DNA of 64,000 nt from Spinellus fusiger (lineage: Eukaryota > Mucoromycota > Mucoromycetes > Mucorales > Phycomycetaceae): contig JALLLS010000001.1 in assembly GCA_025094145.1 (NCBI GenBank), forward strand, positions 1,240,001-1,304,000, in the 5' to 3' direction. The notes under the pieces are model-generated. The model worked only from the letters and a program-made list of their open reading frames with translations. It was not told the origin of the DNA and did not search any database. Positions 14,787-25,443 of this stretch are shown here, piece by piece (position 1 is the stretch's first letter; each line of letters starts with the position of its first letter). The position numbers were made by a program, and so were the translations under genes.

Positions 14787-15842
14787 ATGTTTCGGAATAT
14801 TACAAAAAGCACCTTCTCTCGCCTTATTCCCGGGCCAATGGTCTCCATTAAACACATCAGGCCGATGTCTATTATGATGGAGAATGTTGAAAGCAACAAT
14901 GACAACCGTTTAAGACCAGAAGAAGAAAAGTACGCCATTGCCATGAGTTCTCCATGGTCAAACAAAATACACTCTGTTATGAAGGAGCTCTCGAACCAAA
15001 CAGTCCGTGACTTTGAAAATGCCCATATGATGGTGGGCGAGGCACAGGCCAAACTACTCCACCAATGGGTGGATTTGCTTCGTCCTCAGCGTATTCTCGA
15101 AATTGGGACATTTACAGGCTATTCGACTCTTGCTATGGCTTCTGCACTTTTGCCCGCAGCTCAGTTAATAACACTTGAGTTGAATCCAAATCATGCCACT
15201 GTGGCTCGTGACTTTATTAAAAAGGCTGGTTTGTGTAAACAGATTGAGTTGAAACAAGGTCCAGCTAAAGAAAGGTGAGAAATAGACAAGCAAAACCCGG
15301 GCTTTATTTCTGATAGTTGATATTTCCTAACACCTCTTTTCGTCGTCGTCTTCTTTACTGCTTCTATTAGTCTTCTTTCTATAGTAAAACAGACACCGAA
15401 CATCCAATTTGATCTTATCTTTATCGGTAAATCCTTCATCTCTTCTTTAATTTGAATTATACTGATGTGTGGTTTTCCTCAAGATGCTGACAAAGGAGGC
15501 TATATACACTATTTTGATGAGATTATAAACAACAATTTACTATCAGAACGTGGATTGATTCTGGTAGATAATGGTAATAAGAGAAAAATTACTTGTCCAG
15601 TGCAAAATAACACCGGAGCTCTATTTATAGTACTCTTCTTTGGCCAGGTGCATCGTGAGGCAGGTTATCATGACCCACAGCCAATAGATGCCTCTAAAAA
15701 TATCAAAAATATAGCTAAAAAGGTTCATGCTTTTAACGAGCATGTATTGGCTGAAGAAAGAGTAGAGGTAGTGGTGATGCCTATATTTGACGGTCTCTCT
15801 ATTATCCGTAAAAAGAAAACATCGGCTACATCAATAGCATAG
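14787..15842 (+). CDS. SAM-dependent O-methyltransferase (CCoAOMT/COMTD1-like)
   Basis: Four exons join in phase: 14787-15274, 15371-15426, 15484-15573, 15631-15842, giving 281 aa. Class I methyltransferase motifs are clear: motif I LEIGTFTGYSTLAMA (SAM binding), the acidic LELNPNH after strand 2, FDLIFIDADKGGY (metal/catalytic Asp region of the caffeoyl-CoA OMT family), LILVDNVLFFGQV, and a C-terminal RVEVVVMPIFDGLSIIRK with the typical end block. The first 40 residues are rich in Arg/Ser/Met with few acids and could be a mitochondrial targeting signal. Family members methylate catechol-type hydroxyls with a divalent metal; the substrate is not predictable here. Confidence 0.9.
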
Positions 15843-16397
15843 TTATTTAGCAGCTGAAGATAGGCATAAGACAGAGAAGAGTGTATAAATAGTAATGGAT
15901 ACGTAGGTAGCTAAGAACTTGGAGAGTTCTAGAGTTGATGCAACTATTCCATGATATTGAGATAATGTCCATGGCTTCATAATTAGGCTTCAATAAACAC
16001 TTTAAACATTCTATAACTACAGTAATATACTAATATGTGGGTTAAATAACGTATATTAGATAGCGTAGTATCTTTTTACATGACAAAATAGGATACACAA
16101 TCATTTTTTCAGATATGTTGAGCATTGGATTGTTATTTGAAGAACTTGGCAGAGATCACTACCAAATATAACATATTTACCATCAAAAGGTACACATACT
16201 AACACAGGCCGTTGTATTTTCATATTTTAGAAGATCCATTCACTACATGCAAATCCACTACAGCTTAGATGATTCATCCCAGACCATTGAGGCTGTTCTT
16301 TATGAATTGCTAGCTGTTAGCTTCTCGTTTTATTATGATTTTTTTATTATTATTATATAAGATATTAAGTAATAAATAAAAGATAGGTGCTCCATAT
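15843..16397. other. Intergenic region with third repeat family
   Basis: Spacer between the convergent methyltransferase and chitin synthase genes. No gene is seen. It contains the repeat at 16177-16335. Confidence 0.6.
16177..16335 (+). repeat. Interspersed repeat, third family, copy 1
   Basis: About 160 bases align directly with 55393-55564 (shared cores CACAGGCCGTTGTATTTTCA, AAATCCACTACAGCTTA, CATCCCAGACCATTGA), roughly 75-80% identity with small indels. Probably an old transposable-element fragment. Confidence 0.75.
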
Positions 16398-19237
16398 CTA
16401 CCCAGTAAATATTTTCATAAACAAGTAAAGAATGGAGCCTGTAAATCTTATGGCAGAAAGACCTGCCACTGACCAAAGAATAAACCCAAGATAGGCAACA
16501 CTGCGTTGTTCATATGTACCAAACCAATTCAAAGTCTCACTGTTCGTAATACCAGCTACCAGAGCCATATTGGTAATAATCCAAACCAGTACTAGGCAGG
16601 TACGGAATGACTTGTAATAATCCTCCTGCTTGGTCTTTGCATCTCTATGCTCCTTCTCCACCACTACTATGCGCTTGAGATCTACACAGGCCTCCTCGTA
16701 CTGTTCATTAAGATCCTTTTGCTCAGTAGGAAGGGCCACCTCGACTGTATTATTGCCATCCTTGTCGATTTTGGCCTTAACAACACCAAGATCCGTTGAG
16801 ACAGAGTTATCACCTTTAGTACCCCACGACACATCGTGAGTATTACAGAATGCATAGACGTTGAGTACGTTGGTATAACTAGGAGACATAAAGATGTACT
16901 GAATGAAACTTGAAAACATATGCCATGGGTCCAGGAAGAGCATACTGGAAACAAAGTACATCAAGTAAGTTGAGCACACAGAGATAACGACCATTCTGAA
17001 GGTATCTTCACTTAGTAAGGCCATAATCACATTCTCGGATTGATCAGCAGCATCAACAGCAATTCTGACACCCACAAATGTAATCCAAACAGTACAGAAT
17101 AAAATGTAGGCCATCAGCATAGCAAAGAAGATAATGATAAGCATATAGGCCCATTTGAATCCTTGAGGACGATTGCCCATAGCAATAATGAACTGAACAA
17201 CAAGAAGAACAACTATAGAACGGAGTTCATTATTAGCTCCATCTTAATGTATCACCGTTCCCTATAAATATAACTTACTATACAAGTAGTTCAAGATAGT
17301 GTGAAGAGTGCGAGCGACAATAGAAGGAAAAGGCTTTGGGTTCAAGCTATCGGAATACATTGCCGTGGTCATGATAAAAAAGATTAAATAAAAGTTTCCC
17401 TAATAAATATAAGATAAGTACAAGTAATGAGACAAGTATGTCTATTTACTATTAGCAATGTAACTTACAATAGCAAACCATGAGAATATAAGATTAAAGA
17501 GTTGATAAAGATCCTCAAACATAAACATGATCTTTCTTATGATGTTGTGATCTGAACTCCACACCTTCTGCCAATGTACCATGGAGTAGATGCCAGCAAA
17601 GAACGAGCCATTAAGCCATCGTCGACGCTGGGAGATGAACTCGGCCACAGAATCAGGTACATCTGTTTCTCCATAGGCACTTGATACATAGTGTAGTACC
17701 CAGGCTGCCTTTTTCTTGGCTACCAATTCATAACAGAGAATACGATCCTCTGCCAAATACATATTGGCTGTAAAGATATCTGCATCACTGCCATGCATTT
17801 TCTCGCCCAAAAAGTACTTTTCAAGAGGTCCATGGCCATTCACATCGTTCTGTAGTGCTTCGTAGCGATAGGCAGAAAAGGCACCGGGAAGTACAGAAAT
17901 ATGACCAAAAACAGACTCGAGCGGCTTATCAAGAATATTGGACATTTTGTATTCAAAATTCTGAGATGCCACTAGAGGATTCAAAAGGGCCACTCCACCT
18001 GTTCCCACAAGAGCTCTGATTTCACCACAAGCACCAGCAACATTCTTGTTGATATCAAAAGATCTCCATAGGTTGTAGATGGAGCTTTTTCCTGGTCGAG
18101 TACCCACATCAAGAAGAACACAGACATTGGGCCTTAGGAGGGGTCCAAAGGCCTGGAAAAACCAGCGATGCGAATTGATCTTCTTTTGGTTTTTTTCCTT
18201 CAAACAAAAAAGGATTTGGCATGGAACAATTCCCTTATCAGAACTGTGGAAATTCATGGCTGGATCTACTGATATTTGTGTGGTATGCTTTATAAGATAA
18301 GTGATGTGTCATCATCAATGCAAAACATACTTCATAAATGTGGGCTGTTACTGGTTTCCCTTCCACTACGTTTTTAGCCATGCCGTCTTGATAAACACCT
18401 ATCGCAGCCAACACAGATAAAGTACGAGGATGGATCTTGGCTCTTCCATCAGATACGATACAAACGACAATTTTTTGCCAGCCATTTTCGTCCCATTTTT
18501 TTGAGCGTTTCCGGGCACACATGTAAGCAATATTCTTCATGACGCCGTGCATTGTTCTACAAAACAAAATTTCATCTTCCTTTGTGTATCAATGCTATTA
18601 TTTTAGTCTCGACAGTTCCAGTATTTTTCTCTTTTTTTTATATCTATATGTTTGTGTTTTCTTACGTTGTACATTGTCAAGACAATAAAAAGTTCTGTTT
18701 GTCTATTCATTAGGTTTTGGCGTAATCTGTAGTTCTCGCTAGCAAAATCAGCAGGATCACAGGTAGCTGCTGTATATCGCATGTGGGTGAACTCTTGGCC
18801 ATCCGTGCGAGCCAGACTGTTAAGATAGCGTGTTGGTACGGGGTTTTCCAGTACCAAGTTGCCATTTGTTAGTTTCACCTTTCGGACTAAAGAATAGGAG
18901 CGGATGAGTGAATCTGATAGGTGGGTTGTAGGATGTTACCTGTCTTGTATCTTCGTGCCTGTCGCCGTGGTGCTTCTGGATAGTTGGATGTGTCATTAAG
19001 AGGTGCTTCTGTAGTCTCAAAGTGCTTGTCAGATGCATTGTGATTCATCCCATTGTCAACAATAGGTGAGTTGAATCTATCAGACATAGATACTGGCTGG
19101 TGTTGAGGTTGGGGCTGGGGCTGTCCTGTATGGAAGTTATTTTGAAGGGGATGATAATCTGCATTCTGTCTTGATACTGGTGGTGGATGTGTGGGTAATG
19201 GAAACCCATAATCACTTTTATAGGGCTCTTGGTACAT
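16398..19237 (-). CDS. Chitin synthase (division 1, class I/II type)
   Basis: Six exons on the minus strand join in phase (18940-19237, 18666-18886, 18331-18579, 17469-18287, 17279-17399, 16398-17242), giving 850 aa. The first 115 residues are Pro/Gln/His-rich and disordered. The chitin synthase N-domain includes [13 protein letters not shown] and [17 protein letters not shown]. The GT2 catalytic core holds [35 protein letters not shown] and the hallmark [12 protein letters not shown]. The C-terminal third has about seven hydrophobic segments and the class signature [19 protein letters not shown] followed by VSWGTKGD. The enzyme polymerises UDP-GlcNAc into chitin at the plasma membrane. All catalytic motifs are intact. 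Confidence 0.95.
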
Positions 19238-19819
19238 GGCTCAATGCAAGAATAAGTCTGAAGGATGAGATGGAAGAATACGTTATTAGTTTCTTAACTC
19301 TCTTTTTTTAACTCTCTTTTTTTAACTCTCTTTTCTATATAGTATTTACTTTTTTTTAAAAAATAATAATAATAGTAATAATAGTAGTAGTAATAATAAT
19401 AATAATAATAATAACAGAAACCAAGTGATGAAAGGGGATAAAGGTTAAAAAAAAGAAAAAAAAGAAATATATCTCTTTCATAAAGTAGGTCAATAAACCA
19501 CTCACCGCCTAATAAACACGAATGGCACTCAGATGGTAAAGTGGTAGCCAATAGTTTCAAAATTAATAGGCATTGATTCGTCGTGTCACTCTATTAGCAT
19601 TATTAATATGTAAATTTAGACGAGACATGGTATCAAAGACTGTAAAATGAGCAAGAGACTGGTAAAGTGATAATTTGGCAGTCTAGGATTTCTTTTATTA
19701 TAATCTTACAATTGACAGCAGTGTTTAAATGTAGCACAAGAGGGGTTTGTGGGCAAACTATTTGGATTTGCAGTAGGACACACCCTTGATCATGGTGGAT
19801 ACAAAAAAAAACATATTTA

Positions 19820-19888
19820 CACTCTCTACACAGACATAGTTACACTCTCTACACTCTACACTCTCTACACTCTCTACACTCTCTACAC
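19820..19888 (+). repeat. CTCTACACT minisatellite
   Basis: Repeated ACACTCTCTACACT-type units of 9-14 bases in tandem, slightly imperfect at the 5' end. Confidence 0.85.
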
Positions 19889-19942
19889 GATAACATCCAT
19901 GTCTATCCTATGCACATGCTTGTCTATCCAAGTACTGACACT

Positions 19943-19976
19943 CACAAGCCATTCAATAGCAATTGAATGGCTTGTG
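19943..19976. repeat. Perfect 15-bp inverted repeat (hairpin)
   Basis: CACAAGCCATTCAAT is followed, after a 4-base AGCA loop, by its exact reverse complement. It lies in non-coding DNA about 850 bases before the palindromic element. Confidence 0.9.
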
Positions 19977-20958
19977 ATGTGTTCCTTAGGAAACAGGCAC
20001 TGATAAATGTGGAATCTTCTGTATAACGTACACACCAGGAGATTTAATAGTAAAACCAATGTACCCTACCTCTCCGCTCCTTATCTTTCTTTTCGCTCTT
20101 CCATTGGATAATATTTCATAGTTCAATCATTGGCTAGTGTGGTCCAAGGATGTCTGACTGCATTCTACAGTGTACCAATAGTAATAAAAATAAAAATAAG
20201 ACATGCCATTTGGTTTATTTCATGGACAGTGTATTTCTAGACTATTGATATCTTTGTATTTTATACAGTATATATCGAACAATTGAGTTGATATTATCGA
20301 CATTAGCAGCAGCACAATTGAATACTTGACATTTTCCTCTTTCTTAGGTGCTGGGTCCAAACATCATTCTGACACTGACTGATGAATGACTATGAGAGAA
20401 CAGTTACCATCCCATCATCTGAAAACCTATCCAAAAGGATGACAGATCTACTTGCAGAAAACAGAGATGAGTCGTTGTCATGGACGATTATCACGTGATG
20501 GTTGGTAGAAATCCTCTTCTTTTAACAGTGATCTGGACATGAATGAAGTAAGCACTTGAAAATGCCTTTGATAATGTCTTATTTCTTATACTCGTGTAAC
20601 ATAATATAATATATCAACCAACAGAATCCTCCAGATAGATGTGGGATGCTCCTATGAGTATAGGTCTTATTTCTGATGGCCCTGTATTGATCCTCTTGAC
20701 CGACTTTTTATAGTAGAGTCTGAGCCTTCGTGCGTATTAAAAAGACACGTGCTGAGCCACCGATTTATTTTAAAAAATACAATAACATGATCTTTACAAT
20801 CCTTAGAATGGGTAGTTTTACACCTTTTTCGGAAATAGATGGCACACACCCAGAAAATGATTGCACACTTGCTGGATTTACTTGGCACGTTTTCGAAATA
20901 AAAAGTTGCTCAACATTGAGATTAGCCTCTTTTTTCTTTCACTTTATCTCAGTAGAAA

Positions 20959-21890
20959 ATGACCTTTCAAGTCTTTCAAGAAGATGGTTTTGGAAATGTG
21001 TTTGATGAAAATGGAAATCAACCAGTTGAAATGGATGTTGATGATGTGAATTTCCCTCTTGAAAACATTACAAACTATGATTCATATATGGATCTTAAGC
21101 CACCAGAACGAGAAGTAAAGATGAAAGATGTTAAACTGGAGGTAGTTTTAGGCAGTGAAACAACTTCAAGAGTTTATACGAGGCACAGTAATGAGAAAAA
21201 GTATAATTCTTTTGCGCTTGTCTACGATCAAGATTACTCTGTTGCTGCTGCTGCAAAAATAAATTAAGTATTCCTCGTAGAACAGCTTATAATTGGTATC
21301 AGAAGGATCAGGACACAATCTTGGAAAACCAGATAAACATAAATAATCCAGAAGAAACCGTAAAGAAAAAGGTTGGTCGTCACAAAATTCTGAGTGATGA
21401 ACATAAAGTATTCCTGTTGCAAAAGTATGGTGATGATCCTCAAGCTACTGTACAGGAAACTATGGAGAGCCTTATTTCACAATTTGAAGGCTTGAAAGTT
21501 TCAAAGACTACAGTCTATGAGTTTATGACGAAGGATTGTGCTTTGACAATGAAGAAAGCACACTTTGAGCCCAAAGAAAGAAACTCGGATCAAAGTATTA
21601 AGAAACGATATGACTGGGCAGTAAACATTAGAAACACTGATATGGATTACCAAAGTAATTGTATCTTTATTGATGAGTCTATCTTCTACCATATTCACCA
21701 GAGCTCAACCCAATAGAACAATTTTGGTCTATTGTTAAAAGCAAAATCAAAAGAGAAAAACTTCTCAGAGGAAACTCTTAACTCCAGAATAGTTAATGCA
21801 TGTAACCAAGTCTACCTTGAGGATCTTCAAGGATTCTGCCGCTATTCAGATTTAAAGCTTGAGGTTTGTTTAAATAAAGAACCTTTATAA
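20959..21890 (+). pseudogene. Tc1/mariner transposase, internally deleted (left arm)
   Basis: The N-terminal acidic region (20959-21267, MTFQVFQEDGFGNVF..) ends in a frameshift at a GCTGCTGCTGC run, after which the frame continues as IPRRTAYNWYQKDQD (HTH) and 21321-21716 with KKVGRHKILSDEHKVFLLQK, SKTTVYEFM and the first catalytic Asp block NCIFIDESI. There the sequence jumps directly to LLPYSPELNPIEQFW in another frame, which is the last DDE/DDD block. The second catalytic Asp region (about 60-80 residues) is therefore missing. The protein cannot be a functional transposase. The same break is present in the right arm. Confidence 0.8.
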
Positions 21891-22305
21891 AAGATGGCAC
21901 ACCTGTGCAAAAAGATTGTGCAGTCTTTTTTTTTTTTTTGAAAATGTGCCATCTCAAGATTCTATTTGTGCCCAGGTTCAAATAAGCACGAACTCTTTAC
22001 GTACCAGCCACACAAGTCTTAGCCTAGTATGCTTTTCTCCCACCTCCTGCTCTCTAACACTCAGATCTACCCCGGGCAATTCGGTACACTTTGTTACCAT
22101 GTGCTCACTTTGGGGCCTATAATAAATAAAATGAAAAATATTTAATCGTATTAGTAAAATAAGGAAACCAAAATAATTCCGAGAATTACGATAAAATTCT
22201 GTGAATTCTGATAAACGCTGAAATACCCGTCATTTGAATCTAAGAAAACATAAGAAGCGGGCTCTAATTTGTTGTCGAATTTATTTATTCAGACGGTGTG
22301 GTGCT

Positions 22306-22380
22306 CTACGTCGTCCTTTTTTATTTAAGCTCAGTCTACGTCGTCCTCTACGTCGTCCTTTTTATTTTTTTTGAATACTC
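22306..22380 (+). promoter_or_regulatory. Triple CTACGTCGTCCT repeat before exon 1
   Basis: Three copies of CTACGTCGTCCT occur at about 22309-22320, 22337-22348 and 22349-22360, ending about 20 bases before the ATG at 22381. The mirror set lies at about 25611-25664 in the right arm. The ACGTCGT core resembles a bZIP-type site, but this is inference. It could instead be a 5' UTR tandem repeat. Confidence 0.45.
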
Positions 22381-23689
22381 ATGGACATTATAACACGCGA
22401 GAAGGCGATCTGCATGCTCTATTGCGAACTGTACATCAAGGATCGTGCTATAGATCTTATAAATGGAATAGAAAAATTGGCCTTGATGTTTGCTACAGAG
22501 ACGATCCAACAGAACCTTTTTTGTACTTTGCGTGAAATCAATTGATCAAAACCCATACAGGAACAAAAGATACCATAATGAAAGTACAACAAATGAAAAC
22601 AAACAAGCAGAAGCTGAAATACAGCAGAAAATAGGCGATAATCAGAAAATATAGTTTTGTGTCTTGAATGCTTATATCTTTTATGCAGTCAATCAAGCAC
22701 AACTCGTGGAGTTTCTTAATACAAAATATCTACCATTTGACGTGGACAATAGTGATCTATATGAGCCTAAAAGCCTATCTCTCAGTGAAATTTTCAGTGA
22801 TGTCTTGAAAATTACTAATGTTCTTGATGATAAAACTGTCAATGGATTCAGTAAATGGTGCAGCCATAAAAAATTAAAGTTAATGGAAGCCACTTCAAAA
22901 AGAAAAATGAATGAAGCGGGACAAAAAGTTGTAACTCGCCTCGTCTATGCCCTCAAGAACAAATTTGTTGGTAAGAACCATTTTTTCTATTACATACATA
23001 TATTTATGTTATACATATATGTGCTAAGAATATCATACTTTTCTAGAAGCAGCTTTAGAAGATATTGTAATGCATTTGCCAAGATATCAAGACAGTCTCA
23101 AGAAGATGAAAGAAGCTGGCTACGAAGTAATTAGATATGCTAGAAAATCGAAAGGTGAAAAGGACGACATGAAGCGAATATGTTTGTTGAACCTAATGGT
23201 TGAAAAACTGAAGACAAGATCGCTGGCAGATAGAGTGTTTGTCAGTCCAAATTTGTCGGCAGGCGATCCGTTTAACAAAAGAGATGAAAAGAAAAGAGAA
23301 GAGTTGATGTCTCACATAATTGCAAATGGAGACACTCAAGGTAAGGAAAGGATTTGTCATTTCTGTTGACTATGAATGCATATTGACTTGTTGATTAGAT
23401 ATGTTAAGATACATATCTGATAAAGAGAAGAAAATAATACTTGTTGCTATTGACTATGCGGGCTTAACCACCAATTGTGAAGACATGAAAAGCTTTTTGA
23501 GGTAAATGTAAACCAAAAGCTTGTAAAAAAAAACTATTACTGACAAACTGCAAAAATAGCACCTACAGCAGCATCAAAGAAATTGCTATAGACCTCATAT
23601 TATCCCAGTGTTGTAATCATGAAGACAACGGTAGCAGTCACAGATCGATTATTAAGTCGTCTCCTTTCTACAACGTAATTCATAGTTAA
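22381..23689 (+). CDS. Element-borne gene, unknown function (319 aa, YARKS motif)
   Basis: Five exons keep phase throughout: 22381-22531, 22689-22970, 23047-23340, 23399-23501, 23560-23689. The protein has an N-terminal helical region (MDIITREKAICMLYCEL), an acidic central part, and a conserved-looking core: EVIRYARKSKGEKDDMKRI, KTRSLADRVFVSP, GDTQDMLRYISD and IILVAIDYAGLTTN. The alternation RYARKS...NTQ/DTQ...IDYAGL is reminiscent of resolvase-like or Mucorales-family proteins of unknown function; no enzyme assignment is possible. Exon 1 and its promoter lie inside the left palindrome arm. The 3' end may originally have continued beyond 23632 into sequence now separated by the Tc1 insertion (a donor at 23632 joins in frame with an acceptor just before 23866), so the present stop at 23689 could be secondary. 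Confidence 0.55.
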
Positions 23690-23882
23690 GACACTGCATA
23701 TTAAAGTCTAATGTACAGGCCATTATTATCAAGTATCCTAAAACAGTAATAGATTATTCTCAATAACAGTCACCTGTCTATTTAGTATAAATAGACATGT
23801 CAATTGTTTTAATAAAAGTATCTTGTTTTTGAGTCTGATATTCTTTCTTGGAATTTAACACCCAGAACAAAGCCAGAATATA

Positions 23883-25223
23883 CAGTCACACAACATTAGA
23901 AACTATACGACCCCATAATTTATACATTTTTAAACATGATTCTTCTTCTTTTTACCACTGAATCACATTCCATTAAGCAATCTCAGATGTCAAACGCAGA
24001 ATCCTCAACTAAAAACTCTAGAGTTTATAATAAGCTTGAAGAAAGAGAGTACTGGGGTGTTTGTTGGCTTTAAAAAGAAAAATACTCCATGGGTGCCATT
24101 TCAAAGGTCATTGGCATTAGCAAGTCTACTATCCAAAAGACCTTAGTAGAATAAAGACTAATGGTACACCTCTACCAAGACCTAGTTCTGGTGCACCAAA
24201 AAAACTTAACGAGAGAGACCTCAGACGACTTGAGGCTATTCTAAAAGGCAACCCATTTGTCTCCTATAACTTCATAAATTTGGAACTCAAGGCTCATGAG
24301 ATAATCATCTGTAGAGCAATAATCATCAAATAAATACATCAGATTGGGTTTGGTTCCTACTTTGCAGCACACAAACCAAAGTTGTCTGAAGAAAATATGA
24401 AGAAAAGACTTTGTTGGGCCAAGGAACAGGTCAATTGGACTCCTGAGGACTGGAGACGCATTGTATGGTCTGATGAGTCACGGTTTGAAGTAGAGGGTTA
24501 CCAGGGAGAGCCAGAGTGATTCGAAAGATCGGCGAGAGGTATAAGGCTGCTCATATCATACCTACAACCAAATGGGGGAAAGGCAGCATAATGATCTGGA
24601 GCTGTTTCTGGGCGGGTGGATTTGGGCCTTTGGTCTTTGTTGATAGCACTGTGAATCAGGACGTATATGTCAACATTTTGGCAGAAAAATTTCTGCCATG
24701 GTTCATTGAATTGAATGAGATAGAGAACAGGGAATTTATATTCCAAAAAGATGGGGCTAGCTGCCATACAGGTGGCTATACAACATGGTGGAAAAACACA
24801 CATCAAATCAGGCGCTTTGATTACTGGCCTGCCCAAAGTCCTGATCTCAACCCCATCGAACATCTCTGGAGCTGTCTTGATAAGCTTATTGATAACAAGA
24901 GGGCCGGTATCAAAAATATCGATGAGCTCAAGACAGCTTTAGAAGAAGCTTGAGGAAATATCCACGTTGATCTTGCCGAACGTTTAGTTGGCTCAATGAA
25001 GGATCGCTGCCAGGCAGTTATTGATGCTAAAGGTGGCCCAACAAAATATTAAATAAAAACTTTTATATTTATATTACTATAGACAATATGTTAAACTAAC
25101 TTTGTGTTGAATTTGAAGTCATTAGTATGTGTTTTGAGGTCGTAACATTTATATCCGTAAAGCATGCTTTTTTTCAGGATTTCAAAAAATGAGAATCGTA
25201 TACTTTCTAATGTTGTGTGACTG
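23883..25223 (+). mobile_element. Tc1 element with near-perfect TIRs
   Basis: Inverted ends CAGTCACACAACATTAGAAA and its reverse complement (25204-25223) bound 1,341 bases, flanked on both sides by TA (23881-23882 and 25224-25225). The TIRs continue for about 28 bases with one mismatch (CTATACGA versus GTATACGA). Size, TIR and TA target are classic for Tc1. It carries a defective transposase on the plus strand and sits inside the spacer of the palindromic element. Confidence 0.9.
23987..25052 (+). pseudogene. Tc1-family transposase, multiply interrupted
   Basis: Reading from ATG 23987 gives a HTH region (SMGAISKVIGISKSTIQKT), a GRPR-like linker (PRPSSGAPKKLNERDLRR), the first Asp block RRIVWSDESRFEV, GSIMIWSCFWAGGFGPLVF, the second Asp block FIFQKDGASCHTGG and the third block YWPAQSPDLNPIEHLWSCL. 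Frame changes occur around 24080, 24150 and 24510, and a TGA at 24951-24953 replaces an expected Trp (TGG to TGA) before NIHVDLAERLVGSMKDRCQ. All three catalytic acidic residues are recognisable but the gene is dead. Confidence 0.85.
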
Positions 25224-25225
25224 TA

Positions 25226-25306
25226 TACTAGTGAAGAACTTTTGAATGATGAGAAAGAATTGAAAGAATTTGAATGTCGAAAAAGATCTCTGCAACGTTC
25301 AAAATA
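25226..25306 (+). pseudogene. Possible orphaned last exon of the interrupted gene
   Basis: Directly after the Tc1 right TA, an open stretch reads SEELLNDEKELKEFECRKRS and ends LQRSK-stop. Joined across the Tc1 insertion to the 17 bases before 23883, which start after an AG acceptor, it stays in frame with a donor at 23632 in the 319-aa gene. This suggests that Tc1 jumped into the last exon. Tentative. Confidence 0.35.
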
Positions 25307-25443
25307 GTTTATTAAAATATGCATGTATTATATATCGAGCCCTTATTAGAGACTCTCTTTAAGCAATGTGTATTGCTTTTGTTTGCTTTTCTTAAGCAAA
25401 GTTGGATACCGATGATGTCCAGAATGAGAAAAATTTACAGATG

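Larger units (their letters stand above)
19238..20818. other. Intergenic DNA with microsatellites and a hairpin
   Basis: No gene is recognised. It contains a TTTTTTTAACTCTC tandem motif at about 19294-19332, an imperfect AAT/AGT trinucleotide run at 19362-19415, a (CTCTACACT)n minisatellite at about 19820-19888, and a perfect 15-bp hairpin at 19943-19976. The palindromic element begins at 20819. Confidence 0.6.
20819..22527 (+). repeat. Left arm of the 1.7-kb inverted repeat
   Basis: Matches 25444-27151 in inverse orientation. The inner boundary is sharp: after TTTTTTGTACT the left arm continues TTGCGTG, while the right arm (reverse complement) continues CATCTG. Confidence 0.9.
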
